Assembly (NCBI GenBank): GCA_016789745.1
Contig: JAEUQF010000304.1
Coordinates: 1 to 50,748 of the forward strand
DNA: 50,748 nucleotides
DNA from: Bryobacterales bacterium
GTDB taxonomy: Bacteria; Acidobacteriota; Terriglobia; Bryobacterales; Bryobacteraceae
Direction: 5' to 3'
The notes under the pieces were generated by a model that saw only the letters and a program-made list of their open reading frames with translations, ran no database searches and had not been told where the DNA came from. The position numbers were made by a program, and so were the translations under genes. Numbering within the stretch: position 1 is the first letter of the stretch; each line of letters opens with the position of its first letter. This document shows positions 42,757-50,452 of this stretch, in pieces.

Positions 42757-43706
42757 GGCTGCACCGGTACAAAAAGGAGCTTTGGTGTTCCATCCAGCAC
42801 CGCGACATACAGCGGCGATTCGGCTGTATCGCTCAACAGGAACGTGTTCGGCAGCAGTAATCGCCGGAGCTGCGTGGGCTGGAATGGCAAGGACAGGTTC
42901 GCGGTGACCTCGGCACGGTCCAAGTCAATCAGGAACAGGCCCGCATGCCTGGTAAGTACCAGCAGCGTCCGTGCCGCGTCGTCCAGGGCTAGCGCGATCG
43001 GAGAATCAATCCCGGCCGCCAGACCAGCCAGTATGCGGACTTGCCCAGTCTCGAACGCATCCTGTACATGGAGAACTTGGTGGCGTAGTCCGTCCGCAAC
43101 CAGCAGATCGCGCCCGTTATGGAAGAACAAGGGTGAGATAGGACAGCCGTTGAACGGGAGTCGCGATAGCGAGTTGCGCCGGATCTCGTATAGCCCACCT
43201 GTTTCGTCTGCGGTGCAACGCCCGGTGGCAATGGCTCGTTCACCATCCGGCGCCAGCTCGATCGTTGCGAGTTCAGCGGTTGCAGGGATTGCCGGGCCGG
43301 CTCCTGCGGTTGTCTGCCATTGCAGCAGGCGGCTATGCGATGAGTAGGTCAATGCCGGTCTGCTGTTACGCCGATTGCGGGCAAGGTAGTCGATCCGGCC
43401 AATGCTGTTCTGGACGGGGGTGCACTGGAGCGTGCCATCTGCCTCCCGGTATTGGTAGAGTTCGCCGTTTGTGCCGGCAACAAGCGCGTCCATGCCGGAG
43501 GTTCCGTTCCAGATTACTGAAGCGGCGCTTACCGGAGCGGCAATGTTCACGGCGGGACCGACTGTCGCGGCGCCTGGAAGGCCTTGTATCGCGCGCAGCG
43601 TAGCGTTCCGCGCATCCACCACATAGCCGGTGACCACTCCAGCCACCTGGCTCCGCGCAGACGTCGCAATTGTGACTCCCCCGAACAACAGCGTCCGGCG
43701 TGTCAT
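42753..43706 (-). CDS. Secreted propeller-like protein with Tat-like signal
   Basis: 317 residues from the ATG at 43706, which overlaps the preceding gene's stop as ATGA; a longer frame to 43850 is out of context. The N-terminus MTRRTLLFGGVTIATSARS has twin arginines and a short hydrophobic core, resembling a Tat signal. The rest shows blade-like repeats (DALVAGTNGELYQYREADG, IALALDDAARTLLVLTRHAG, LFLIDLDRAEVTANLSLPF) suggesting a seven-bladed-type beta-propeller. I do not recognise a family. It sits between two other exported proteins at the head of the operon. Confidence 0.7.
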   Translation of the reverse strand: MTRRTLLFGGVTIATSARSQVAGVVTGYVVDARNATLRAIQGLPGAATVGPAVNIAAPVSAASVIWNGTSGMDALVAGTNGELYQYREADGTLQCTPVQNSIGRIDYLARNRRNSRPALTYSSHSRLLQWQTTAGAGPAIPATAELATIELAPDGERAIATGRCTADETGGLYEIRRNSLSRLPFNGCPISPLFFHNGRDLLVADGLRHQVLHVQDAFETGQVRILAGLAAGIDSPIALALDDAARTLLVLTRHAGLFLIDLDRAEVTANLSLPFQPTQLRRLLLPNTFLLSDTAESPLYVAVLDGTPKLLFVPVQP

Positions 43707-44293
43707 CGTGGCCCTCCCACTGTGACTCCACCTACCGATACAAGGGTGGGCCGCACGGGCTCCACCGCAGGGGTCGATCCGCCGGAGGACGACAGCGCCA
43801 CTACCGTTCCGGTGATCCCCGCACCTACCATGCTGGCCAGAACCAGCCATCGCTTGGAACGGGAGCCACCTTCGCCCACCGCTCGAGTGTTGCTCTGATG
43901 GATCAATGTGCGTGCCGAGGTGTCGTCCTTCGATGCCTCCACGACGATCGCAAACCGTCCTTCTATGCCGTTTGGCGCCATGCCTTCCGCCATGGCCCTG
44001 CCCTGGGCGTCCGTCTTCACACGCAGAACTCGTTCGCCTCGCGGGAAGGTGCCGCCGGCGCCGGTGAATGGCAAAGTGAAGGTGACATCCGTGCCGGGCA
44101 CGCCGCGCCCATTCTGGTCACGAACGTCCACAACGGGTGTCACGGCACGGCGTCCGCGCAAGTCGTTGAAGGCGCCCTCGCCGTTCACCACCGCAATCGT
44201 CAGGGATCGTACTCCATCCGCTGCAAACAACTGGCAGACGTACAACGTCAACCAGAAATTCAATAGCGGCGGTTTATGTACTGCCCGGGTCAT
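43703..44293 (-). CDS. Membrane-anchored Ig-like (Big_1-type) protein
   Basis: 196 residues. An N-terminal hydrophobic signal (LLNFWLTLYVCQLFAADG) leads into a single beta-sandwich domain of Big_1/invasin type (VTPVVDVRDQNGRGVPGTDVTFTLP, then KTDAQGRAMAEGMAPNG). A second hydrophobic segment (WLVLASMVGAGITGTVVAL, about 149-167) anchors the C-terminal end, followed by a proline/glycine/valine-rich tail. AGGAG lies about 11 bases before the ATG. Position suggests an envelope accessory of the polysaccharide machine; the function is unknown. Confidence 0.72.
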   Translation of the reverse strand: MTRAVHKPPLLNFWLTLYVCQLFAADGVRSLTIAVVNGEGAFNDLRGRRAVTPVVDVRDQNGRGVPGTDVTFTLPFTGAGGTFPRGERVLRVKTDAQGRAMAEGMAPNGIEGRFAIVVEASKDDTSARTLIHQSNTRAVGEGGSRSKRWLVLASMVGAGITGTVVALSSSGGSTPAVEPVRPTLVSVGGVTVGGPR

Positions 44294-44591
44294 GAACGAT
44301 ACGCTCCTTTCCGTTGCGATCGTTGCGGTGGCCAGGGAGGTCGTTGATCTGTTTGCCTAGCGCGAAGAGGGTTTCGCTCAGATCTTCGAGCTGCACGGCA
44401 ATGGTAGATAAGTCTTCGGTAAGAAAGCGGCGCCCCGATGTCTGCAAACGCGCGAAATCAAGTGCGGCTTTTCTTGCGAAGTCCGACATGCTTCCCCGGC
44501 CGGAGCCTTCGCAAGCGGCGCGGAAGTAGTCGTATTCCTCGTCAGTAAGACGAAATGTAACAAGTTTTGCCCTCTTGCGAAGTAGTCTCAC
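44274..44591 (-). CDS. Ribbon-helix-helix (CopG/MobC-like) DNA-binding protein
   Basis: 105 residues from a GTG start at 44591. The N-terminal basic strand KRAKLVTFRLTDEEYDYFRAACEG followed by SMSDFARKAALDFARL fits the ribbon-helix-helix fold seen in CopG-type repressors and MobC-like proteins. A coiled-coil-like C-terminus (LSTIAVQLEDLSETLFALGKQI) could mediate dimerisation. No relaxase gene is nearby, so a regulatory role is more likely than plasmid mobilisation. It overlaps the next gene by 20 bases and is the second gene of the operon, placed to regulate the inverted repeat in the operon promoter. Confidence 0.68.
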   Translation of the reverse strand: MRLLRKRAKLVTFRLTDEEYDYFRAACEGSGRGSMSDFARKAALDFARLQTSGRRFLTEDLSTIAVQLEDLSETLFALGKQINDLPGHRNDRNGKERIVHDPGST

Positions 44592-44673
44592 AGAGATTAA
44601 TCAACAGAGCTGAGCAGATACTTGCAACCATCCGCGCCTCTCGGCACGCACGGTAGTTTAGTGGCTTGCTAGT

Positions 44674-45228
44674 TCAGATTTGGCGGGGTTGCCGTTCACT
44701 CGTATGCAGGAGGTGGGAGTTTCCCGCCAGTGGTTGGACACACTCACGGTCGACTTCGACCGATAAGAATCTCTGCAGCAGTCCGATCCCGACCACAAGG
44801 CGGGACCGGCCCTTGCATTCGACAAGTGTCCCCTCTACGCCTGCGAGTGGGCCGTCGATGATGCGCACCCGTTGGCCTTCCTGCAAGAAAGGCCATGGCT
44901 GGCAATCCGGAGCGAAACTGACGCTTTTGCGAACCGCCTCGATTTCAATGTCATCAATGGGGGTTGGCCCGCGCCTTGTCCCTACGATGCTGAGGACGTG
45001 CGGAACTTGCAGTACGTGCAGTCGATCATTCGCCAGGACTTTCGCAAAAACGTACCCAGGAAACAGCGGCTGTGCCAATCGCTTCAGGCGATCGGAATAT
45101 CTCTTGATTACGATGTACGTTGGAAGGAATTGCTCGATCCCAATCTGCCCCAATGTGATCGCCACACATTGCTCCCGCTTGGCACATACCGCAATCGCGT
45201 ACCAGAAAGAGTCTCCAATGTCCTGCAT
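44674..45228 (-). CDS. NusG/RfaH-like specialised transcription antiterminator
   Basis: 184 residues from the ATG at 45228, with GGAG eight bases upstream; a further upstream ATG at 45306 adds 26 residues unlike any NusG. The NGN domain begins FWYAIAVCAKREQ (8-20) and includes PLFPGYVFAKV (54-64); the KOW motif is EGQRVRIIDGPLAGVEGTL (117-135). It resembles the RfaH/UpxY/LoaP branch, which binds the elongating polymerase and lets it pass terminators and Rho in very long polysaccharide operons. Its place as first gene of a roughly 42-kb operon fits that role. An 82-base gap separates it from the RHH gene. Confidence 0.9.
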   Translation of the reverse strand: MQDIGDSFWYAIAVCAKREQCVAITLGQIGIEQFLPTYIVIKRYSDRLKRLAQPLFPGYVFAKVLANDRLHVLQVPHVLSIVGTRRGPTPIDDIEIEAVRKSVSFAPDCQPWPFLQEGQRVRIIDGPLAGVEGTLVECKGRSRLVVGIGLLQRFLSVEVDRECVQPLAGNSHLLHTSERQPRQI

Positions 45229-45322
45229 GGGGGGAACTCCAGGGAGAGTTCGAGGATGGCTACCGCAACTGACGTTCCATTTTTCAGGTAACCTCAGGTG
45301 AAACACTCATCAAAACCACGTA
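45229..45322 (-). promoter_or_regulatory. Leader of the antiterminator gene, with ops-like element
   Basis: The leader between the promoter at 45329-45358 and the start codon is about 93 bases. At 45259-45266 the minus strand reads GCGGTAGC, identical to positions 2-9 of the E. coli ops element that recruits RfaH. It also contains a start-to-stop mini-ORF of eight codons (45284-45310, MSVSPEVT) without a clear ribosome site. The ops match could be chance: the same 8-mer occurs inside wzt (19997-20004) and neuC (24861-24868). Confidence 0.4.
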
Positions 45323-45328
45323 CGCCTT

Positions 45329-45358
45329 ATTATGGGGAGCACAAGTTTAACTTGTCAA
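45329..45358 (-). promoter_or_regulatory. Sigma70-type promoter of the polysaccharide operon
   Basis: On the minus strand TTGACA (45353-45358, perfect -35) is followed after 18 bases by CATAAT (45329-45334, five of six -10 bases). Transcription would start near 45322, giving a leader of about 93 bases before the antiterminator start codon. It is the only strong promoter match I found before the operon. Confidence 0.7.
45341..45355. promoter_or_regulatory. Inverted repeat (candidate operator) within the operon promoter
   Basis: ACAAGT-TTA-ACTTGT is a perfect 6-bp inverted repeat with a 3-base centre. It overlaps the last three bases of the -35 box and most of the promoter spacer, so a bound dimer would block RNA polymerase. 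The ribbon-helix-helix protein encoded second in the operon is an obvious candidate binder (inference). Confidence 0.5.
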
Positions 45359-45403
45359 TACTTTGTATGAGCTTAGCCCACATTTCTAAGCGTTATGGTA
45401 GAT

Positions 45404-45925
45404 CTAGCAGATCCAGTCACTAACTGAGTCGCCGCCCGGAGCCGGTTCGTCTTCCGGTCGGACAGCGCGGCTCTTATCGAGACTGGCGATAATCGCACAA
45501 GATCCCTCCCGTAACGATACTCGTCTTTGTTTCATCGACTTCCGGGCCAAGCGCCCTGACAGCCAGGTTTCCTGATCGCTACCCTGATACGCCACGGGGA
45601 CGACAATTATCCAATCCTCATCGTCGTATGCGCCGATCTGCCGCGCGATGTCGGCGGGCAGGTTTCGTCCCCGCCATATCTGCACCGAGGTATTCATAGC
45701 TCTTCGGTTGTCTGCGCCCATGACGGCTATTCCCTTACAAGTACGTCTTGTATGCTCCCCAACCCAATCCCCGTGCGGGCTGTAGCCCCGCAATCTTTGC
45801 ATACTGTATCCCAGGCGCACCGCCAATGCAATCGTCGCTTGCTGACCCTCTCGCCGGAAGGCCTTGCTCCTCTCCCTGTAGGAATTACTCGCCTCCGCTG
45901 CATCCACCGCCCCAAGTAGAAGCAA
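45404..45925 (-). CDS. Hypothetical exported protein, doubtful start
   Basis: An open frame of 173 codons from a TTG at 45925. The frame stays open to 45985 but contains no ATG or GTG there; upstream codons read KLSKLHAISCLLLLGAVDAAEA, which looks like part of a signal peptide, so the true start may be a rare codon or has been lost. No family recognised. Codon use is less GC-biased than in the operon. The remaining region has a hydrophilic, charged composition (YDDEDWIIVVPVAYQG, RPEDEPAPGGD). It could be a decaying gene or a real lineage-specific one. Confidence 0.35.
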   Translation of the reverse strand: MLLLGAVDAAEASNSYRERSKAFRREGQQATIALAVRLGYSMQRLRGYSPHGDWVGEHTRRTCKGIAVMGADNRRAMNTSVQIWRGRNLPADIARQIGAYDDEDWIIVVPVAYQGSDQETWLSGRLARKSMKQRRVSLREGSCAIIASLDKSRAVRPEDEPAPGGDSVSDWIC

Positions 45926-46269
45926 ACAGGAAATGGCATGTAACTTGCTAAGCTTGCTGTTCTTAACTTTTCGATAGCAGTTTCCTCATTACAAGTCCCC
46001 CAAACAATGGGTTGGCACATCCTAAAGAACCAGAGGTGTCGCGCCGATGTGATAGCTCGGAAGTAGTTGATCTAAATGAACTTGGCTTTGAATCAGCTTT
46101 GTTTCGAAGCCTATTCGAAGACAGACTCCCAGAAATGCAGAAGCGATATGGGCGTATCTTCGATTCGAAGCGACTTGTTTGCGAATAGTAGCTGGTTTAA
46201 CTAAGCACTCGCACTCCGACCTATGTCGGCCCATGCGGATAGAAGTTAGTAATCAGATGAGGTTAAGGA
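45926..46269. other. Gene-poor divergent region upstream of the plus-strand beta-helix gene
   Basis: 344 bases, richer in A and T than the flanks. No convincing gene. It holds TTCGAAG three times, at 46103-46109, 46114-46120 and 46164-46170, the last inside a perfect CTTCGA-T-TCGAAG inverted repeat at 46158-46170. No strong -35/-10 pair is visible on the plus strand. GAGG (46258-46263 region) and AAGGA (46266-46270) could serve as ribosome sites for the two in-frame ATGs that open the next gene. Confidence 0.5.
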
Positions 46270-49200
46270 ATGCATAGCATGAGAGTATTGCTCCTCGCGG
46301 TTAGTCTCGCCTTCGCAGCGCTACCCGCCGGGGCTCAGTCGATTCGCATCAACTGCGGCGGCTGGAGCCAGCCGTACCAAACCGCGGACGGCAAGAACTG
46401 GAACACCGACCGCTACTTTACGGGCGGACAGGTAACGTATGAACCCGACGTTCGCACCAAAGACACGCGGCTCTATGGAACAGGACGGTCCGGCCTTTAT
46501 ACCGAGTTCCAATACAGAATCCCCGTTGCCAACGGGAAATGGAAGCTGACGCTGAAGTTTGCCGAGTTGCACACCGTCGCTGTGGGTACCAGGGTGTTTC
46601 ACGTCAACGTCAACGGCCAGCCATTCCTCGCAAACTTCGATATCTCGGCCGAGGCGCCATTCCCGCTTGTGCTCGACAAGACTACTACGGTCGATGTCAC
46701 GGACGGGTTTGTCAGCATCGAGTTCAAACGCGTGAAGGGCCACGGCATTGTCAGCGGAATTGAGTTGGAGCCGGTTTCGGATGCAGCCACGCCACCCGTT
46801 GTCTCTCCGTCGACCAGCTCCGCCACCGCCGGAGAGAGGATCCAGTTCTCGGCCACCGGAGCGGCAGCCATCACCTGGACCGTCTCGGGATCGGCTTCGT
46901 CCCTGGGCACAATTTCATCGACCGGGGAGTATGTGGCGCCGGCCAGCATTCCTGCACCGGCCGTGGTGACGGTGAAAGCTGCCAGCACAGCGAATCCTAC
47001 GCAGACAGGCACCGCAACGGTCAACCTGCGCACTACCTCGGTCACCGTGTCGCCTGCCACTAGCGAACTCGTCAGTGGCAACAGCCAACAGTTCACTGCG
47101 GCCGTTACCGGAACCGCCGACGCACGGGTTACTTGGGCCGCCTCGCTCGGGACTATTTCGCCTGCGGGGCTCTACACCAGCCCGCCTGTCACGTCGGCCA
47201 CTAACGTCATCGTCACGGCAACTTCCGTCGCTGACAGCTCCGTTTCTGCAACCGCGCAGCTCAGAGTGGTACCGGTTGCACCTTCCTCAGGTGCCGTGTT
47301 CGTGGAGCAGGATGGACTGGTTTCCATGGAGGCTGAATCCGCCTCAACGATAGCGAGGCCGCCTCACGCATGGATCCTGCGAACCGGTCCGGGCGCCTCA
47401 GGAGGTAACTACCTCAGCGCGGAGCCCGACAGCGGCATCTACCACGACACGGAGGTGAGTCGTGCTCCGGAGGCGATCTTCGCTGTTCGCTTCACCCAAA
47501 CCGGCACCTACCAGGTATGGCTGCGCGGGAAGGCCCCTTCGGTTGCGAGCGATTCGGTGAACGTCGGCTTGGACGGAGCTCTGGTTTTCACCGGACAGCG
47601 CTTGTCCAACTTCGTGGCCGGGGACTGGACCTGGAGCCACTTGGCGATGGACGGCGCGTACCCGATTACCATCAACATTGCGACCGCCGGACTGCACACC
47701 ATCCACCTCTGGATGCGCGAGGATGGCTTCGCCGTCGACAAGATTGTACTCACCAAGTCCACCTCCTTCGAGCCGGCTGACCTCGGTCCGGCCCAAAGCA
47801 CCATGGAATCCACGTCCACACCCGCCCTCAGCCTGTCACCGTCTTCGCTGTCTCTTGCGCTGACCGGCCAGGAGGCAACGGCTTCGCAGACAATCTCCAT
47901 TCGCAATAGCGGCATTGGCTCGCTCAGTTGGACCGCTTCGTCCAACCAAAACTGGCTTACCGTTTCCGCGACCGGGGGCACTGCTCCCGCCAACCTCACG
48001 GTGACGGCAACTCGCGGCAGCCTGGCTGCCGGCACGCATCAGGCTCTCATCACGATCACCGCGAGCGGTGCCCAAGGTTCCCCGCAACAGATCGGCGTCA
48101 GTTTCACTGTCCCGACGCCCCCAACCGCGCCTCCGGCGCCGGCACTGACCGTCACACCCACCGCGCTGTCGTTTACTACGCCGGCGGGCGCTAGTCCGGC
48201 GCCGCAGCAATTGACGGTTGGCAACACCGGCGGCGGTACGCTGTCCTGGTCGGCCACTTCCAACCAACCCTGGGTTATTCTCGGCCCGTCTTCCGGTCAG
48301 GCTCCGGGAACCGTAAACGTTTCGGTCGCTGGTACGTCTCTGGCGCCGGGCACGTACCAGGCTTCCGTTACCCTCACTGCCTCCGGCGCAACCGGCTCGC
48401 CGAGAACAGTTCCCGTCACGCTCATTGTCACGTCGCTCCCGGGGGGCGGCACCGGCTCCGGGCGCCAGTTCTACGTGTCCCCCGCCGGAAACTCCGCCGG
48501 AGACGGCAGCGTAAATCGTCCCTGGGATCTTGCAACGGCACTGCTCCCCCACTCTTCTATTCGCCCAGGTGATACGATCTGGCTTCGCAACGGCCGCTAC
48601 GGAAACGGGCGGACTCAGTTTGTTAGCAGGCTCGCCGGCACGGCATCACAACCCATACTTGTTCGTCAGTACCCCGGTGAGCGGGCGACCATCGACGGCG
48701 GCTTGGGTATTTATGGTCCGTACACATGGTACTGGGGCTTCGAGATTATGAGTTCCGTCGCGGACCGCAGCGCGACTCGCGGTGTCCCGGACGGTGCCGA
48801 TACCTACGAGGGAAGTACCGGCGTGAAACTCATCAACCTTGTTATCCACGACACGGATCAGGGCATCGGTTTCTGGCGTTTCGGCATCGATGCCGAGGTG
48901 CACGGCTGCCTGATCTATTACAACGGCTATCGTGGACCGACACGCGGACACGGACACGGTATCTACACCCAGAATGAAACCGGCACCAAACTGATCACCG
49001 ACAACATCCTCTTCAACGGTTTTGCGCTGGGCATTCAAGCCTACGGATCAGGGGCCGCAGGCCTTCGCAACTACCTCATGCAGGGCAATGTTTCGTTCAA
49101 CAATGGGTCGCTCTACGGCAATGACAAAGTGGACAACATCTTGATCACGGTCGGTAGTGGCGCTCGAAACATCCGTCTGGAGAACAACTACACGTATCAC

Positions 49201-49836
49201 ACGCCGTCCACCGACGACGGGTACTCGCGCCTCGGCTGGCAATGGAGCGGTACAGAGTACGACATTGTGGCTCGCGACAACTACTTCATCGGCGGAGAGG
49301 CCGCAATGGAGTTCTGGAAGTGGACCGACGCAATCTTCACTGGCAACGTCCTGTACTCCAACAGCAAGTTCAACCTGATTATGAACTCGTCGCGAACCGC
49401 TGCTTACCATTGGAACGGCAATACCTACTACGGGGCGGGCCTGTTCCGATTCAACAATTCGAACCTGGACTGGGCCGGTTGGAAGGCGGCGACCAAGTTA
49501 GACGCGCAGAGCACCTACACCCCCGGAGCTCCGCGGGGGACGTGGAGCTTCGTGCGTCCGAACAAGTTCGAACAAGGCCGAGCCAACGTCGTGATCTACA
49601 ACTGGGGGCGTCTGCCGTCGGTAGCGGTCCCGGCTGTGGGCGTGCTCGCACCCGGCGACTCCTATGTCGTGCGCGATGCGCAGAACTGGTTTGGAAATCC
49701 AGTGGCCAGCGGCGTCTACAATGGCCAGTCGATCTCCATCCCAATGGCCGGTCTCACGGTTGCGGCACCAGTGGGTGTCCCAGCGCCTCCCCATACCGCA
49801 CCTGAGTTTGGTGCTTTTGTAATCCTCAAACAGTAA
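46270..49836 (+). CDS. Large secreted protein: malectin, Ig-like, CBM, two BACON domains and beta-helix
   Basis: 1188 residues with a signal peptide (1-24, LLLAVSLAFAALPAGAQ). Malectin-like domain at about 25-168 (IRINCGG, LKFAELHTVAVG, FHVNVNG, SIEFKRVKGHGIVSGIEL); two Ig-like domains (about 172-335, SLGTISSTGEYVAPAS and SLGTISPAGLYTSPP); a CBM6/35-like module (about 343-500, SMEAESA, WLRG, GLHTIHLWMRE); two BACON domains (520-614 and 625-720); and a C-terminal parallel beta-helix (735-1188) paralogous to that encoded at 9047-11176. The start is the ATG at 46270 or 46279. It is divergently placed from the glycan operon and likely binds and perhaps cleaves or modifies a carbohydrate outside the cell; enzymatic activity is not proved by sequence. 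Confidence 0.9.
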   Translation: MHSMRVLLLAVSLAFAALPAGAQSIRINCGGWSQPYQTADGKNWNTDRYFTGGQVTYEPDVRTKDTRLYGTGRSGLYTEFQYRIPVANGKWKLTLKFAELHTVAVGTRVFHVNVNGQPFLANFDISAEAPFPLVLDKTTTVDVTDGFVSIEFKRVKGHGIVSGIELEPVSDAATPPVVSPSTSSATAGERIQFSATGAAAITWTVSGSASSLGTISSTGEYVAPASIPAPAVVTVKAASTANPTQTGTATVNLRTTSVTVSPATSELVSGNSQQFTAAVTGTADARVTWAASLGTISPAGLYTSPPVTSATNVIVTATSVADSSVSATAQLRVVPVAPSSGAVFVEQDGLVSMEAESASTIARPPHAWILRTGPGASGGNYLSAEPDSGIYHDTEVSRAPEAIFAVRFTQTGTYQVWLRGKAPSVASDSVNVGLDGALVFTGQRLSNFVAGDWTWSHLAMDGAYPITINIATAGLHTIHLWMREDGFAVDKIVLTKSTSFEPADLGPAQSTMESTSTPALSLSPSSLSLALTGQEATASQTISIRNSGIGSLSWTASSNQNWLTVSATGGTAPANLTVTATRGSLAAGTHQALITITASGAQGSPQQIGVSFTVPTPPTAPPAPALTVTPTALSFTTPAGASPAPQQLTVGNTGGGTLSWSATSNQPWVILGPSSGQAPGTVNVSVAGTSLAPGTYQASVTLTASGATGSPRTVPVTLIVTSLPGGGTGSGRQFYVSPAGNSAGDGSVNRPWDLATALLPHSSIRPGDTIWLRNGRYGNGRTQFVSRLAGTASQPILVRQYPGERATIDGGLGIYGPYTWYWGFEIMSSVADRSATRGVPDGADTYEGSTGVKLINLVIHDTDQGIGFWRFGIDAEVHGCLIYYNGYRGPTRGHGHGIYTQNETGTKLITDNILFNGFALGIQAYGSGAAGLRNYLMQGNVSFNNGSLYGNDKVDNILITVGSGARNIRLENNYTYHTPSTDDGYSRLGWQWSGTEYDIVARDNYFIGGEAAMEFWKWTDAIFTGNVLYSNSKFNLIMNSSRTAAYHWNGNTYYGAGLFRFNNSNLDWAGWKAATKLDAQSTYTPGAPRGTWSFVRPNKFEQGRANVVIYNWGRLPSVAVPAVGVLAPGDSYVVRDAQNWFGNPVASGVYNGQSISIPMAGLTVAAPVGVPAPPHTAPEFGAFVILKQ

Positions 49837-49838
49837 CG

Positions 49839-49895
49839 AACCACGGTTGCCGTGGTTGTGCACAACCGGCGACCATTGTCGCCGGTCTTTTTTTT
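49839..49895 (+). terminator. Intrinsic terminator after the beta-helix gene
   Basis: ACCGGCGA (49865-49872) pairs with TCGCCGGT (49879-49886) around a 6-base loop and is followed by C and eight T's (49888-49895): a textbook rho-independent terminator for the plus strand. A second hairpin, AACCACGG / CCGTGGTT (49839-49846 and 49850-49857), lies just before it and starts three bases after the stop codon. Confidence 0.93.
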
Positions 49896-50300
49896 ATACC
49901 GTGTACATTTTACAGGCGGTTGAACTGATTACACGCTCCGGTGCGTTGGCGGACGCCCGCAAGTCAACCGGACGTCCGTGCGCCCGGGTTGTCTCGCGTC
50001 CTGATCTTGCCCATAGACGAAATTGCAGGTCACAGCCCGATTCGCAGCGGACTTGCAACCGGTTTCCCCGACGTGTCCAAATGCATGGCACCGATCGGTG
50101 TTGATCAACTCCTGGGGGACATCGTCAGGACCGACCGAGAACTCCCCCAAGCACCGGTTGGAATTCCCCCCACACCTACTCAAGTTGGGCATGCGCCGTC
50201 GGCAGCCACTCGTCCGGTCGCCGTGTAGACGGTGAGCCACTCGTTGCGCGCAGCCATGGCAGCGCCGCGTTCCATTTGGGGTCGGTCGTAAGATGACCGG
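49896..50300. other. Gene-free stretch downstream of the terminator
   Basis: About 400 bases with only short frames that match no recognisable protein. No tRNA, repeat array or promoter was identified. The base composition is similar to the coding part of the window, so it may be decayed coding or mobile-element sequence. Confidence 0.4.
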
Positions 50301-50452
50301 ATGACCGCAATCGATATCCTCAAGCGCTGCATTGACGTGCTGCAGCGCCATGCACCTATCGGACGGTCTGACCGATCACGAGGCTGAATGAACTCTACGC
50401 GATCCTGGAGGGCTCGGAGTGCCGGCGCATCCTGGACCATCCCGGGGGTTAG
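50301..50452 (+). pseudogene. Remnant of a small ORF broken by two frameshifts
   Basis: From the ATG at 50301 the frame reads MTAIDILKRCIDVLQRHAP, then coherent sequence continues in the next frame (LSDGLTDHEA, 50356-50385) and then in the third frame (LNELYAILEGSECRRILDHP, 50384-50443) to a TAG at 50450. Joined, these give a plausible helical protein of about 50 residues, which suggests two single-base indels in an old gene. The family is not recognised. Confidence 0.35.

Noticed and set aside
44274..44591. Plasmid mobilisation (MobC) gene
   Set aside because: The protein is MobC/CopG-like, but there is no relaxase, oriT or other plasmid gene nearby; operon regulator is the simpler reading.
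45727..46020. Minus-strand frame of 97 codons starting with ATG
   Set aside because: Shares bases with the alternative frame at 45404-45925, which reads more like a protein; no domain or ribosome site supports it.
46022..46234. Minus-strand frame of 70 codons in the divergent region
   Set aside because: No recognisable sequence, AT-richer composition and no ribosome site; likely chance.
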